Shown piece by piece: positions 26,960-37,188 of a stretch of DNA of 54,509 bases (position 1 is the first letter of the stretch; every line of letters starts with the position of its first letter). Origin of the DNA: an uncultured Bacteroidales bacterium (GTDB lineage Bacteria > Bacteroidota > Bacteroidia > Bacteroidales > Bacteroidaceae); assembly GCA_902779535.1 (NCBI GenBank), contig CACZBX010000022.1, positions 1-54,509 of the forward strand, written 5' to 3'. Below the pieces are notes generated by a model, which made no database searches, had not been told where the DNA came from, and saw only the letters and a program-made list of their open reading frames with translations. The translations under genes were made by a program, and so were the position numbers.

Positions 26960-27217
26960 ATGGCAGAGAATAATGCATTCTTGAACTTGACCATTGCTAC
27001 TCCGGAAGGAATACTCTTCGTGGGGAAGGTGGATAGCGTAAAGCTGCCTGGAACAAAGTCGGCGTTTATGGTATTACCCCTTCATGCTCCTATCATATCT
27101 TCACTGAATAAGGGTGTCGTTACCTATGTACATGGTGGCGAAACAACTTCTGTGGATATCAAGGGAGGCTTTGTGCAAGTTAAAAGCAATGATGTTTCGG
27201 TGTGCGTCGAGATCTAG
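26960..27217 (+). CDS. atpC: F-type ATP synthase subunit epsilon (short form)
   Basis: 85 aa from ATG 26960; only the N-terminal beta-sandwich (LTIATPEGILFVGKVDSVKLPG, MVLPLHAPIISSLNKGVV) is present. The C-terminal helical hairpin, which inhibits ATP hydrolysis in many bacteria, is absent, as is usual in Bacteroidetes. The upstream ATG at 26903 lies inside atpD and is not used. Confidence 0.93.
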   Translation: MAENNAFLNLTIATPEGILFVGKVDSVKLPGTKSAFMVLPLHAPIISSLNKGVVTYVHGGETTSVDIKGGFVQVKSNDVSVCVEI

Positions 27218-27228
27218 CAGAGTTTATA

Positions 27229-27651
27229 ATGAAGGCGTTCAACACATTGACAAGGAAATATTTAGGATTAAGTGCAATCGTGTATATCGTTGCAACTATT
27301 TGTATCTATCTGGTGCTCATGTGTTGGTTCCCTACCCATTATTTCTCTACCTTCGGACTGATTCCAGCCATCTTTTATGTGTTAGGAATTTGTTCCATAC
27401 TGATCTTTGATAGAGTTGCTCGTACAGAAAAGAAAAATCTGTTGGCGGCCTACATGGGGAGCAAGGTTCTCCGAGTCTTTGTGTCGGCAGCCATCTTGAT
27501 AGGAGTGATGATGGGAGACAGTTCACATAAGGTAGATTTCCTATGTATCTATGCACTCTTTTATCTGATTGCACTGATTTTTGAAACGGTGTTTTTCTTT
27601 TGGTACGAAAAACGAGAGAAAGAATTAAAAAGTAAAAAAGTAAAAGCATGA
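27229..27651 (+). CDS. Small membrane protein in the AtpI position
   Basis: 140 aa with four hydrophobic helices (about 10-32, 40-60, 75-95, 100-122) and a lysine-rich tail. It lies between atpC and atpB, overlapping the atpB start by four bases (ATGA). AtpI/UncI-type proteins that help assemble the c-ring occupy a similar place in other bacteria. Sequence similarity to AtpI is not evident to me, so the role is inferred from position and topology. Confidence 0.75.
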   Translation: MKAFNTLTRKYLGLSAIVYIVATICIYLVLMCWFPTHYFSTFGLIPAIFYVLGICSILIFDRVARTEKKNLLAAYMGSKVLRVFVSAAILIGVMMGDSSHKVDFLCIYALFYLIALIFETVFFFWYEKREKELKSKKVKA

Positions 27652-28706
27652 ATAAATTGAGATATATTGTCGTCGTATTCTTTTCCTTGCTGGCTCTGAA
27701 TGTGTCGGTTGCACAAGAGGAGCAGGGAGAAGATGTAAATGCCGGCGAGATCGTCATGGAACATATCAGTGATTCCTATGAATGGCATATTACAAAAATC
27801 GGCGGTACAGATATCGTTATCCCTTTGCCTGTCATACTTTATAGTCATAACAGTGGTTGGCATCTGTTCTCTTCTCATCATCTTTATCCGGTAGGAAAAG
27901 AGCACGAGGGCTTTAAGATCGCTACTGAAGGTGATTATGAAGGAAAGATTGTCGAGACAAGTGCTACAGGCGAAGAAGTTCGGCCTATCGACATCTCTAT
28001 TACGAAAACAGTGCTGGCCTTGCTCATCAACTGTTTGATTCTGGTACTGATTATCTTGGGCTGTGCCCGTTGGTATCGAAACAAAAAGCCGGAAGATCCA
28101 GCTCCTAAAGGTTTTGTAGGCTTTATGGAGATGTTTATCATGATGGTTGAAAATGATGTGATCAAGGCATGTATCGGGAAAGAGTATAAGCGTTATTCAC
28201 CATACCTGCTCACCGCATTCTTCTTCATCTTTGTCAACAACATCATGGGAATCATTCCAATCTTTCCTGGCGGTGCAAACGTGACGGGTAATATAGCCGT
28301 TACCTTCGTGTTGGCTTTATGTACGTTTATTGCGGTCAATGTATTTGGTAATAAGGAATATTGGAAGGAAATCCTTTGGCCGGAAGTACCGACCTGGTTG
28401 AAATTCCCTGTTCCTATCATGCCGGCTATCGAGCTCTTTGGTATATTCACGAAGCCGTTTGCCTTGATGATTCGTCTTTTTGCGAATATCATGGCGGGTC
28501 ACTCGGCAATCTTAGCTTTGACAAGCATTATCTTTGTTACTGTCAGCATGGGGGTTGTCGTTAACAGTTTGATGACAGGCGTATCATTCCTGTTTATCAT
28601 CTTTATGGACTGTATGGAAATCTTGGTTGCTTTCATCCAGGCCTATGTATTTACAATGCTCTCGTCAGTCTTTATTGGGCTGTCGAGGCAAGAGCATGCA
28701 GAATAA
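27648..28706 (+). CDS. atpB: F-type ATP synthase subunit a
   Basis: 352 aa, longer than in E. coli because of an N-terminal signal peptide (ending SVAQ) and a periplasmic domain of about 100 residues with His/Trp-rich motifs (SYEWHITKIG, SGWHLFSSHHLY). The membrane part has the essential Arg276 in PFALMIRLFANIMAGHS and the C-terminal helices. The cleaved N-terminus is a Bacteroidetes feature. Translationally coupled to the preceding gene. Confidence 0.96.
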   Translation: MNKLRYIVVVFFSLLALNVSVAQEEQGEDVNAGEIVMEHISDSYEWHITKIGGTDIVIPLPVILYSHNSGWHLFSSHHLYPVGKEHEGFKIATEGDYEGKIVETSATGEEVRPIDISITKTVLALLINCLILVLIILGCARWYRNKKPEDPAPKGFVGFMEMFIMMVENDVIKACIGKEYKRYSPYLLTAFFFIFVNNIMGIIPIFPGGANVTGNIAVTFVLALCTFIAVNVFGNKEYWKEILWPEVPTWLKFPVPIMPAIELFGIFTKPFALMIRLFANIMAGHSAILALTSIIFVTVSMGVVVNSLMTGVSFLFIIFMDCMEILVAFIQAYVFTMLSSVFIGLSRQEHAE

Positions 28707-28733
28707 GAAATTATATATAACAATTAAATTTAA

Positions 28734-28994
<261 letters not shown>

Positions 28995-29009
28995 TTAAAG
29001 CAGAATATT

Positions 29010-29510
29010 ATGTCATTGTTAATGCCCGATAGTGGTTTGTTGTTTTGGATGCTCCTCGCTTTCTGCGTGGTGTTCTTTATACTGGCGAAGTTCGGATTCC
29101 CCATCATTACCAAGATGGTGAACGAGCGGAAAGAGTATATTGATCAGTCACTGGTGACTGCCAGGGAAGCCAACGAACAACTTGCCAATTTAAAAGCCGA
29201 GGGCGCAAGCATCTTGGCAAAGGCCCACGAAGAGCAGACACGCATCTTGACCGAAGCGGCAAAGACACGTGAACATATTGTTTCTGAAGCGAAGGAGCAG
29301 GCACGGATAGAAGGTAACCGACTGTTGGAAGAAGCCAAGAAGCAGATTCTGGCAGAGAAGGAAGATGCAATCCGTGACATCCGTCGTCAAGTAGCGGTAT
29401 TGTCCGTAGATATTGCCGAAAAGGTTTTGCGTAAAAACCTTGATGATGAGTCTAAACAGACCGACATGATTGAGCGCCTGTTAGACGAAGTAAATCTTTC
29501 TAAAAATTAA
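29010..29510 (+). CDS. atpF: F-type ATP synthase subunit b
   Basis: 166 aa. One N-terminal membrane helix (about 8-27, [19 protein letters not shown]) and a long alpha-helical stalk rich in Glu/Ala/Lys/Arg. Peripheral stator, binds AtpH and AtpA. 15 bases after atpE. Confidence 0.95.
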   Translation: MSLLMPDSGLLFWMLLAFCVVFFILAKFGFPIITKMVNERKEYIDQSLVTAREANEQLANLKAEGASILAKAHEEQTRILTEAAKTREHIVSEAKEQARIEGNRLLEEAKKQILAEKEDAIRDIRRQVAVLSVDIAEKVLRKNLDDESKQTDMIERLLDEVNLSKN

Positions 29511-29515
29511 GAAAT

Positions 29516-30070
29516 ATGACTATTGGTTCAATCGCAGTAAGATATGCCACGGCTCTGTTGGAATATGCCAATGAGTTGAAGGTTGCTGATAAGGTGTACC
29601 GGGAATCTTTACAGTTGAAGGAGAGTTTCCTGTCAATACCTGAACTGCGTATGGCCATGAATAATCCTTTACTTGAACCTGCAAAAAAGGCAACGCTTAT
29701 CGAACAGGCTGTAGGTACAGGGATGACGGCAGAATTTAAACGGTTCGTCCAGTTGGTTCTGGATCAGAAACGTGAAAACCTTCTGCTGTTTATGGTCACT
29801 TCTTATATTGGTTTGTATAGAAAGCAAGAAAATATCAGCGTGGGTAGTTTGATTACAGCTACGGAACCGTCACCGGCAGTGGTTGAACGCATCCGTAGAA
29901 TGGTAATGAATGAAACGAAAGGAACTGCTGAATTCACGACACAAGTAAATCCGGATATCCTGGGAGGATTTATCTTCCAACTGGGTACATATCGACTGGA
30001 TGCTAGAGTGGCACACCAGATGAATCTTGTGAAGAAGCAGTTCATTGAGAAAAACAGAAGGGTAGTCTGA
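29516..30070 (+). CDS. atpH: F-type ATP synthase subunit delta
   Basis: 184 aa, with the OSCP/delta N-terminal helical domain (AVRYATALLEYANE) and C-terminal GTAEFTTQVNPDILGGFIFQLG...LDARV signature. Links the b stalk to the top of F1. Five bases after atpF. Confidence 0.95.
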   Translation: MTIGSIAVRYATALLEYANELKVADKVYRESLQLKESFLSIPELRMAMNNPLLEPAKKATLIEQAVGTGMTAEFKRFVQLVLDQKRENLLLFMVTSYIGLYRKQENISVGSLITATEPSPAVVERIRRMVMNETKGTAEFTTQVNPDILGGFIFQLGTYRLDARVAHQMNLVKKQFIEKNRRVV

Positions 30071-30102
30071 GGCTGCTCTAAACAAATAATTAATTAGAAA
30101 CT

Positions 30103-31689
30103 ATGTCTGAAAAAATAAGACCCAGTGAAGTATCTGAGATATTACTTCGGCAGTTGAAGGAAATAGATACCTCTCTTCAGTTTGATGAGGTAGGTGAGGT
30201 CCTTCAGGTGAGCGATGGCGTGGTTCGTATCTACGGACTCAAGAATGCTGAGGCGAACGAGTTGCTGGAGTTTGAGAATGGCATCAAAGCCATTGTTATG
30301 AACTTGGAAGAGGATAATGTGGGTGCTGTGTTGCTGGGACCGACTGACCAGATAAAGGAAGGCATGATTGTGAAACGTACCAAGCGTATCGCTTCAATCC
30401 TTGTAGGAGAGAACATGTTAGGGCGTGTCATCAATCCTCTGGGCGAACCTTTAGACGGACGTGGCGAGATTGATGGCGAATTGTGCGAGATGCCGTTGGA
30501 GCGTAAAGCTCCTGGCGTAATCTTCCGTCAACCGGTAAACCAACCGTTGCAAACCGGACTGAAGTCGGTGGATGCAATGATTCCTATTGGCCGTGGACAA
30601 CGTGAGTTGATCATCGGTGACCGTCAAACAGGTAAGACCGCTATCGCCATCGATACCATTATCAACCAACGTGCCAACTTCGAGGCTGGGAAACCTGTAT
30701 ATTGTATTTATGTGGCAATTGGCCAAAAGGCTTCTACGGTAGCTACGATTGTGAATACACTGAAGTCGCATGGTGCCATGGACTATACCGTTGTCGTATC
30801 CGCAACAGCTGCTAACCCGGCAGCCTTGCAGTATTTCGCGCCATTTGCCGGTGCAGCCATCGGTGAGTATTTCCGTGATACCGGTCGTGATGCATTGGTG
30901 GTTTATGATGACTTGTCAAAACAAGCTGTTGCTTACCGTGAGGTATCCCTGATTCTTCGTCGTCCTTCCGGTCGTGAGGCTTATCCGGGTGATATTTTCT
31001 ATTTGCATTCCCGTTTGTTGGAACGCTCGGCTAAGATTATCAATCAGCAGGAAGTTGCTGAACAGATGAACGACCTCCCTGCCAGCTTGAAAGGAAAGGT
31101 GAAAGGTGGAGGATCTCTGACCGCATTGCCTATCATTGAGACTCAGGCCGGTGACGTATCTGCATATATTCCAACCAATGTGATCTCTATTACCGATGGT
31201 CAGATATTCTTGGAGACAGACTTGTTCAACCAAGGTTTCCGTCCGGCTATCAACGTGGGTATCTCGGTATCCCGTGTAGGTGGTAGCGCACAGATCAAGA
31301 GTATGAAGAAGGTTGCAGGAACGTTAAAGATTGATATGGCTCAGTATCGTGAACTGGAGTCGTTCTCAAAGTTCAGTGGTGATATGGATAAGGTTACGGC
31401 GATGACTTTGGACCGTGGCCGTAAGAATACACAACTATTGATTCAGCCACAGTATTCTCCGATGGCTGTCGGCGAACAGGTTGCTATCCTTTATTGCGGT
31501 GTGCATGGACTGATGCGCGATATCACGGTAGATAAGGTGTCTGAGTTCCAGCAGACTTTCTTGCAACGTCTGAGAGCTGAGCATCAGCAAGATGTGCTGG
31601 ATGTACTGTCGAGCGGTAAGATTACTGAAGAAGCAACAAAGATCATCGAGCATGTAGCAGCTGATACTGCAGCAACCTATAAAGCATAA
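30103..31689 (+). CDS. atpA: F-type ATP synthase subunit alpha
   Basis: 528 aa regulatory nucleotide-binding subunit of F1. Walker A GDRQTGKT at 172-179, [25 protein letters not shown] and the [20 protein letters not shown] signature. Full length. It is in the second half of the operon, separate from atpD, typical of this phylum. Confidence 0.98.
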   Translation: MSEKIRPSEVSEILLRQLKEIDTSLQFDEVGEVLQVSDGVVRIYGLKNAEANELLEFENGIKAIVMNLEEDNVGAVLLGPTDQIKEGMIVKRTKRIASILVGENMLGRVINPLGEPLDGRGEIDGELCEMPLERKAPGVIFRQPVNQPLQTGLKSVDAMIPIGRGQRELIIGDRQTGKTAIAIDTIINQRANFEAGKPVYCIYVAIGQKASTVATIVNTLKSHGAMDYTVVVSATAANPAALQYFAPFAGAAIGEYFRDTGRDALVVYDDLSKQAVAYREVSLILRRPSGREAYPGDIFYLHSRLLERSAKIINQQEVAEQMNDLPASLKGKVKGGGSLTALPIIETQAGDVSAYIPTNVISITDGQIFLETDLFNQGFRPAINVGISVSRVGGSAQIKSMKKVAGTLKIDMAQYRELESFSKFSGDMDKVTAMTLDRGRKNTQLLIQPQYSPMAVGEQVAILYCGVHGLMRDITVDKVSEFQQTFLQRLRAEHQQDVLDVLSSGKITEEATKIIEHVAADTAATYKA

Positions 31690-31694
31690 GTGTT

Positions 31695-32570
31695 ATGGCA
31701 TCATTGAAAGAAGTAAAAGGAAGGATCACTTCGGTAAAGAATACCAGCAAAATCACTTCAGCAATGAAGATGGTGGCCTCTGCAAAACTGCATAAGGCTC
31801 AGAAAGCGGTTGAGAGTATGCTTCCTTACGAACAGCGATTGTATGGCATCATGTCCGATTTCCTACAGAACGGGTTGGAGGAGAAACTGCAATCGCCTTT
31901 CATGGTGAAGCGTGGGGAAGTAAAACGTGTTGCTCTCGTGGTCTTTTCCTCGAACACAAGCTTGTGCGGTGCATTTAACTCGAACGTTATCAAGGCTTTC
32001 AAACAACTGTATAAGGAATACAATACGCTTGATAAAGAATCTATTCTAGTCTATCCAGTTGGGAAGAAAGTGGCAGAAGCCGTGGTAAAAATGGGGCTCC
32101 AACCTCAGGGTGACTATGTCTCCTTGGCTGATAAACCTTCTTTCGAGGAGGCTACCAACCTGGCAGAGACATTGATGGCGAAGTATCTGAAAAAAGAAGT
32201 GGACGAGGTCGTCTTGCTTTACCATCATTTCAAATCGACTTCTTCTCAAGTCTTGACACGAGAGACGTATTTGCCGTTGACCATCGATGCAACAAAGGTA
32301 GAAAAGAGTTCGATGAACTACGACTTTATCCTTGAGCCATCCAAAGAAGAATTGGTGGCGAACATGTTGCCAAAGGTATTGCACCTCAAGATTTATGCAG
32401 TGGCCTTAGATACCAATGCTTCCGAGCATGCAGCCCGTACGATTGCCATGCAAACGGCAACGGACAATGCAGAAGATTTGTTACAGGAACTGACGATTAC
32501 GTATAACAAGTCTCGTCAGCAGGCTATTACGAACGAGTTGTTGGATATCATGGGCGGTGCCCAAGATTAA
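31695..32570 (+). CDS. atpG: F-type ATP synthase subunit gamma
   Basis: 291 aa central stalk. N-terminal helix KEVKGRITSVKNTSKITSAMKMVASAKL and C-terminal helix ARTIAMQTATDNAEDLLQEL...TYNKSRQQAITNELLDI are the paired coiled coil; the Rossmann-like middle has SNTSLCGAFNSNVIK. Last gene of the operon. Confidence 0.96.
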   Translation: MASLKEVKGRITSVKNTSKITSAMKMVASAKLHKAQKAVESMLPYEQRLYGIMSDFLQNGLEEKLQSPFMVKRGEVKRVALVVFSSNTSLCGAFNSNVIKAFKQLYKEYNTLDKESILVYPVGKKVAEAVVKMGLQPQGDYVSLADKPSFEEATNLAETLMAKYLKKEVDEVVLLYHHFKSTSSQVLTRETYLPLTIDATKVEKSSMNYDFILEPSKEELVANMLPKVLHLKIYAVALDTNASEHAARTIAMQTATDNAEDLLQELTITYNKSRQQAITNELLDIMGGAQD

Positions 32571-32588
32571 GACATTGAAACGATAAGA

Positions 32589-32625
32589 GAAAGGCGGGAG
32601 AATCACATCTTCCGCCTTTCTTTTT
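32589..32625 (+). terminator. Terminator between atpG and nhaC (convergent)
   Basis: Stem GAAAGGCGGGA / TTCCGCCTTTC (32589-32620, one mismatch) followed by T5. The A-rich left side lets it work for the antiporter gene on the other strand too. Confidence 0.8.
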
Positions 32626-33922
32626 ATGAGTAACGTTTGGGTAATCGAAGCAGGATACATAGCAAGGCTACGACAAACAGAATCATCGGATAGTAGAGAT
32701 ACTTGATGATGAAAATAGGAGAGACCTCCGTAAGTTTTGCTGCCAATAATAATTGGGCTCCGTAAGGTATCATTCCCTGAACCACGCATGAGAACGTATC
32801 CAGGATACTGGCACTCTTCCGTTTATCGATACCGAAACGTTCGGCAATATCGTGGGCAAGCGGTCCCACCGTGATGATGGCAATGGTATTGTTGGCGGTA
32901 CACAGATTGGCAATGCTCACAAGGGCTGCAATACCAAGTTCACCACCTCGTTTATAGCTTACACGTTTCGTCAGTTGGTGTATGATATAGTCAACTCCTC
33001 CATTGTATTTCACCAGCTCCAGCATCCCTCCGGCCATCAACGTGACGATAATCAGTTCACCCATTCCCAGAATACCGTTTCCCATCGACGAGAACCAATC
33101 AAATATTGTTATTGTTCCAGTCAAGAGCCCGATGATACCCGTTGAGAGAATACCTAAGACCAAGACTAAACTCACGTTGATTCCCATGATGGAAGTGCCG
33201 AGCACGATTAAATAAGGTATGACTTTTATCCATTCCACTGATTGTATCTCATGACTTACGGAGAGATCAAAACCTTTGAAGATGTAAAATAAAAGTACTA
33301 TGATCGCAGCCGGTAATGCAATCATCAGGTTGACGCGAAACTTGTCTTTCATCGCACATCCTTGTGTACGCGTTGCCGATATCGTTGTATCCGAAATCAT
33401 GGAGAGGTTATCCCCAAAGAACGCTCCACCCACCACGATAGCCGTCAGGAAAGCCAAGTTGATTTCGGTCTTGTCGGCAATGCCTGCGACGACGGGAACC
33501 AAAGCAACGATTGTACCGACCGATGTGCCGACTGACATGGATATAAAGCATGCTGCAATGAAGATTCCACCCAATAACAGGTTATCGGGAAGGCACATTA
33601 AAGTCAGGTTCACGGTGGCATCGATCGCTCCGATGTCTTTCGCTGTTTGGGCAAAGCCGCCTGCAAGGATGAATATCCAAATCATGATCATGATATTCGA
33701 GTTCGAAGCACCTCGAGAATACTGCATCAACCGTTCGTTCAATGGGAGTCCTTTGGTAATACAAATTGCATAAACCGATGAAATGAGGAAAGCAACCGTC
33801 AACGGGACTTTGTAAAAATCGTTCATAATGATTGAGGTTGCCAAATAAAGACAAAGAAAGACCATTAGCGGACTGAGAGCCCAAAGGCCTTGTCTTCGAT
33901 TGACTATATGTTCGTTGCTCAT
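32624..33922 (-). CDS. nhaC: Na+/H+ antiporter, NhaC family
   Basis: 432 aa from ATG 33922, with about eleven membrane helices. Motifs include the SVGTSVGTIVALVPVV segment, GGAFFGDNLSMISDTTISATRTQGC (the family signature with the conserved Asp residues) and a late NTIAIITVGPLA helix. It would exchange sodium or another substrate for protons at the inner membrane; lactate/malate exchange (MleN-like) is also possible. The promoter at 33949-33980 fixes the start, since the longer frame up to 33979 would begin inside it. Confidence 0.9.
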   Translation of the reverse strand: MSNEHIVNRRQGLWALSPLMVFLCLYLATSIIMNDFYKVPLTVAFLISSVYAICITKGLPLNERLMQYSRGASNSNIMIMIWIFILAGGFAQTAKDIGAIDATVNLTLMCLPDNLLLGGIFIAACFISMSVGTSVGTIVALVPVVAGIADKTEINLAFLTAIVVGGAFFGDNLSMISDTTISATRTQGCAMKDKFRVNLMIALPAAIIVLLFYIFKGFDLSVSHEIQSVEWIKVIPYLIVLGTSIMGINVSLVLVLGILSTGIIGLLTGTITIFDWFSSMGNGILGMGELIIVTLMAGGMLELVKYNGGVDYIIHQLTKRVSYKRGGELGIAALVSIANLCTANNTIAIITVGPLAHDIAERFGIDKRKSASILDTFSCVVQGMIPYGAQLLLAAKLTEVSPIFIIKYLYYPMILFVVALLCILLRLPKRYS

Positions 33923-33948
33923 TGTATTTGTATTCAATAAACCGGCTA

Positions 33949-33980
33949 CAAAAATAAATATTCTGAACCTGTCTGCCAAA
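33949..33980 (-). promoter_or_regulatory. Promoter of nhaC
   Basis: On the minus strand TTTG (33977-33980), 20-base spacer, TATTTTTG (33949-33956): a full Bacteroidetes consensus match. Confidence 0.8.
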
Positions 33981-34110
33981 CAATCTGTAATGGGAAAGAA
34001 GAATACGATGATTTTTTTTGATAATTTCTAAGAAAACCCTTGCATAAAGTAATATTTTTTTGTTTATTTGAATTTGAAAAGCGTAAATTCTAACTTTTAA
34101 ATAAATCGTT

Positions 34111-34296
34111 ATGGCAACAATTATTTACTGGATTGGTATTATTTTGGCTATTGTAGCCGTTTTAGACATTTGGAAGAAGCCGATTACTCTGATTGGCAAG
34201 ATTATCTGTACTGTCCTGGTGTTGATCACTTCATGGATTGGTTTGATTGTTTACTACTTGTGGGCAAAGAATCATATTACAGAGTGGTTTAAATAA
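34111..34296 (+). CDS. Small two-helix membrane protein (PLDc_N-like)
   Basis: 61 aa: two hydrophobic helices (about 3-20 and 29-50) joined by DIWKKPITLIGK, ending YYLWAKNHITEWFK. The pattern resembles the PLD nuclease N-terminal membrane motif (helix, D-x-x-K-K-P, helix). No partner gene; lies between nhaC (divergent) and tRNA-Lys. Function unknown. Confidence 0.7.
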   Translation: MATIIYWIGIILAIVAVLDIWKKPITLIGKIICTVLVLITSWIGLIVYYLWAKNHITEWFK

Positions 34297-34310
34297 ATTT
34301 AGGTAAAAGC

Positions 34311-34341
34311 TTTGTCTGTTTGGAAATAAAGCGTATCTTTG
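34311..34341 (+). promoter_or_regulatory. Promoter of tRNA-Lys
   Basis: TTTG 34311-34314, 19-base spacer, TATCTTTG 34334-34341, placing transcription start about 25 bases before the tRNA. Confidence 0.8.
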
Positions 34342-34367
34342 CAATCGCAAAACAAAATGCGTTCGGA

Positions 34368-34440
34368 GATTCGCTAGCTCAGCAGGTAGAGCACAACACT
34401 TTTAATGTTGGGGTCTTGGGTTCGAGCCCCAAGCGAATCA
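34368..34440 (+). tRNA. tRNA-Lys (anticodon TTT)
   Basis: Acceptor stem GATTCGC / GCGAATC, D-arm CTCAGCAGGTAGAG, anticodon stem CAACA/TGTTG around loop CTTTTAA, T-arm GGTTCGAGCC. 73 bases; CCA is not encoded. Confidence 0.96.
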
Positions 34441-34444
34441 CATC

Positions 34445-34471
34445 AAGAGAGGCCATCGCCTCTCTTTTCTT
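34445..34471 (+). terminator. Terminator of tRNA-Lys
   Basis: Perfect 9-bp stem AAGAGAGGC / GCCTCTCTT with a CATC loop, then TTCTT. Confidence 0.8.
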
Positions 34472-34646
34472 ATTCAGTCAATCAGCCCTCGAATTTAGTT
34501 TTTCACCCATGTGATAAACCTAATGTGCTGATCAGTTCCCATTATTTTCAAAAGTAAGAACCAAGTGTCCTACCTACGGCTCACTTAGTTTTGTCTGATG
34601 ATTCGTTGACTAAATGAGTGTAAAATCATATATATTGAAGCATTTA

Positions 34647-34677
34647 TTTGTCTTTTCTTTAGAAATGCTTACTTTTG
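34647..34677 (+). promoter_or_regulatory. Promoter of the metalloprotease gene
   Basis: TTTG 34647-34650, 19-base spacer, TACTTTTG 34670-34677. Start of transcription would be near 34684, so the in-frame starts before that are not used. The 170 bases between the tRNA-Lys terminator and this site show no gene. Confidence 0.75.
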
Positions 34678-34703
34678 TATGTTTTTTAACCAGAAAAGTT
34701 TGT

Positions 34704-37118
34704 ATGATGAAAAAACTATTATTGATGATGCTCCTTATCCTCGTTTGTTTCCCGCAGGATATGGACGCAAAAAAGAAGAAAACGACGCCTCAGGCACCGG
34801 CAAAGAAAGAAGAACCTCGTGCTCCGATAAAGGAAGGTCTGTTTAACGTACAGCATCAGAAAGATGATTGGGTGTTTCAGGTACACGATTCCTTGCTGAA
34901 CCGTCCATTCCTAGCCGTTACCCGTTTTATCGCCACTCCTGTGGATGCACAGGTATATGGTGGCGAGATGACCAACAGTCAAGTATTGTACTTCCAGAAG
35001 TCGGGCAACAACCTCTTGCTCCGTTCGTGGGTGCTGGAAGCACAGGCAAAACCGGATGAAGCCATCTATAAGGCTGTGCAGGCGAGTGCTTCCGATCCGA
35101 TCATTGCTTCGCTGAAGATTGATTCGGTAGGGAAGAAAGACAAGAAACTATACAGCGTGACGTTGACGAAACTCTTGAAGAGCGACAACGGCGTGTTGGG
35201 CTTGAGTTCAAGCAGCAAGCGACGTTTCAATCTGACGGGCTTCCAAGCTGACCGTTCGTTCATCGAATCCGTAAATACTTATCCGATCAACACCGAAATC
35301 AAGACCGTTGCCACCTATGGTACGAACGATAAGTCACGACTTCCGTCGGCCCTGCAGACCGGTGCCGCTACTTTCCATCTGAATATCTCGTTGGTGATGT
35401 TGCCGAAAGAGCCGATGCGTCCTCGTTTGCTCGACCCGAGAGTAGGGTACTTTGCCGACGGATACAATGAATATTCGGATGATCAGCAGCAGGTGAAGAG
35501 CAAACGATTTGCTGTGCGCTGGAGGCTGGAACCGAAGAATGCGGAAGATGCAGCCAAACAACGTAACGGACAGCTGATAGAGCCTAAGAAACAAATTGTT
35601 TACTACGTCGACCCTGCCACTCCGAAACAGTGGGTGAAGTATTTGATCATGGGTGTGAACGATTGGAACGCTGCTTTTGAGGAGGCTGGCTGGAAGAATG
35701 CGATTGTTGGCAAGGAATGGCCGAACGATTCTACGATGAGCCTTGAGGATGCCCGTTTTTCAGTGATTCGTTACCTTGCATCACCCATCGCCAATGCGTA
35801 CGGACCTCAGGTACACGACCCACGAAGCGGCGAAATCCTGGAATCTCACATCGGCTGGTATCATAATGTGATGCAGTTGGTACACGACTGGTATATGGTT
35901 CAGGCCGGATGTGTGGACGCTCGTGCACGAAAGATGAAGTTCGATGATGAACTGATGGGACAGCTCATTCGCTTTGTCAGTTCACACGAGGTGGGACATA
36001 CACTCGGACTTCGTCATAATAAGGGTGCCAGCAGCGCCACACCGGTAGAGAAGCTCCGTGATAAGGCATGGGTAGAAAAGAACGGACATACGTCGTCAAT
36101 CATGGATTACGCCCGTTTCAACTACGTTGCTCAGCCGGAAGATAATATTTCGGAATCAGGAATCTTCCCACGCATCAACGATTACGATAAGTGGGCTATC
36201 AAATGGGGCTATATGATTGTTCCGAATGTTCTGAACGAGGAACAGGAACGCCTGGCCCTGAATAAAATGACGGTGAAGACCTTGGAGAACAACCCTCGCT
36301 TGTGGTTTGGTGGGGAAGGATATGATAACGACCCGCGTGCTCAGAGTGAAGACTTGAGTGACGATGCCGTAAAGGCCAGTGACTATGGTATCCTGAACTT
36401 GCAGCGTATGATAAAGGTTCTCCCGGAGTGGACATACGAAGAAGGCAACATGGGTGAGAACCTCAGTCAGGTATATGCTTCGTTACGCGACCAATATCGT
36501 CGATATATGGGCCATGTGGCTGCAAACATTGGTGGTATCTATCATCAATATAAGAGTGTGGAAGAAGCAGGCAGCTTCTACGAACCGGTTGAACGGGCAC
36601 GCCAGAAGAAAGCACTCGACTTCCTCAACAAACGTGTGTTTACGGAACCGAAGTGGTTGATTGCCGAAGATTATGTGACCCGTATCACACGCTCACCGGA
36701 GAGTTTGTTGTATCCGATTGTCGACGGTACGGTTAACACATTGGTGTCGGATGCGATGATGAGTAATCTGAGCAAGTACGCATACGGGAAAGATCCTTAC
36801 CAACCGAATGAGTATGTGAAGGATTTGGTCGGAATGGTATTCAGCGAAGCCAGCACAGGTGCAAAGGTTTCTTCCTATCGCCGTTACCTGCAAAAGAAGT
36901 TTGTGACACGCCTTACTTCCGAATGGTTGAAAGATACGTCCAGTCAGGGACATACCTACTTGCTGAGCATGCTAAACGCTGTCCAGAACAAGGTGAAGAA
37001 TGCTCGGACAGCCGATGAGATCAGCCGTGCACATTATGCCGACTTAACTCAACTGATCACAGAAGCTTTCGAACATCCGGTTCATCCGGCGAAGCCTCAG
37101 GGTGGTTTACCTTTCTGA
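34704..37118 (+). CDS. Large zinc-dependent metalloprotease (metzincin, DUF5117/DUF4953 type)
   Basis: 804 aa from ATG 34704. Signal peptide (LLLMMLLILVCFPQ), a lysine/proline-rich linker (KKKKTTPQAPAKKEEPRAP), then a beta-rich N-terminal domain and a central protease domain. The zinc motif HEVGHTLGLRH is at 428-438 (His428, His432, His438; Glu429 catalytic), followed by SSIMDYARFNY with the metzincin Met-turn. A helical C-terminal domain ends at residue 804. It should be exported to the periplasm or outer membrane. Common in Bacteroidetes; substrates unknown. Confidence 0.88.
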   Translation: MMKKLLLMMLLILVCFPQDMDAKKKKTTPQAPAKKEEPRAPIKEGLFNVQHQKDDWVFQVHDSLLNRPFLAVTRFIATPVDAQVYGGEMTNSQVLYFQKSGNNLLLRSWVLEAQAKPDEAIYKAVQASASDPIIASLKIDSVGKKDKKLYSVTLTKLLKSDNGVLGLSSSSKRRFNLTGFQADRSFIESVNTYPINTEIKTVATYGTNDKSRLPSALQTGAATFHLNISLVMLPKEPMRPRLLDPRVGYFADGYNEYSDDQQQVKSKRFAVRWRLEPKNAEDAAKQRNGQLIEPKKQIVYYVDPATPKQWVKYLIMGVNDWNAAFEEAGWKNAIVGKEWPNDSTMSLEDARFSVIRYLASPIANAYGPQVHDPRSGEILESHIGWYHNVMQLVHDWYMVQAGCVDARARKMKFDDELMGQLIRFVSSHEVGHTLGLRHNKGASSATPVEKLRDKAWVEKNGHTSSIMDYARFNYVAQPEDNISESGIFPRINDYDKWAIKWGYMIVPNVLNEEQERLALNKMTVKTLENNPRLWFGGEGYDNDPRAQSEDLSDDAVKASDYGILNLQRMIKVLPEWTYEEGNMGENLSQVYASLRDQYRRYMGHVAANIGGIYHQYKSVEEAGSFYEPVERARQKKALDFLNKRVFTEPKWLIAEDYVTRITRSPESLLYPIVDGTVNTLVSDAMMSNLSKYAYGKDPYQPNEYVKDLVGMVFSEASTGAKVSSYRRYLQKKFVTRLTSEWLKDTSSQGHTYLLSMLNAVQNKVKNARTADEISRAHYADLTQLITEAFEHPVHPAKPQGGLPF

Positions 37119-37136
37119 TAGTTACGATATTGAATA

Positions 37137-37170
37137 AAAGAGCCGGCTACTGTCCAGTGGCCGGCTCTTT
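37137..37170 (+). terminator. Terminator after the metalloprotease gene
   Basis: Perfect 11-bp stem AAAGAGCCGGC / GCCGGCTCTTT with inner pairing ACTG/CAGT. Symmetric, so it may serve both strands. Confidence 0.85.
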
Positions 37171-37188
37171 ATGTATAGAGAAATGGTT

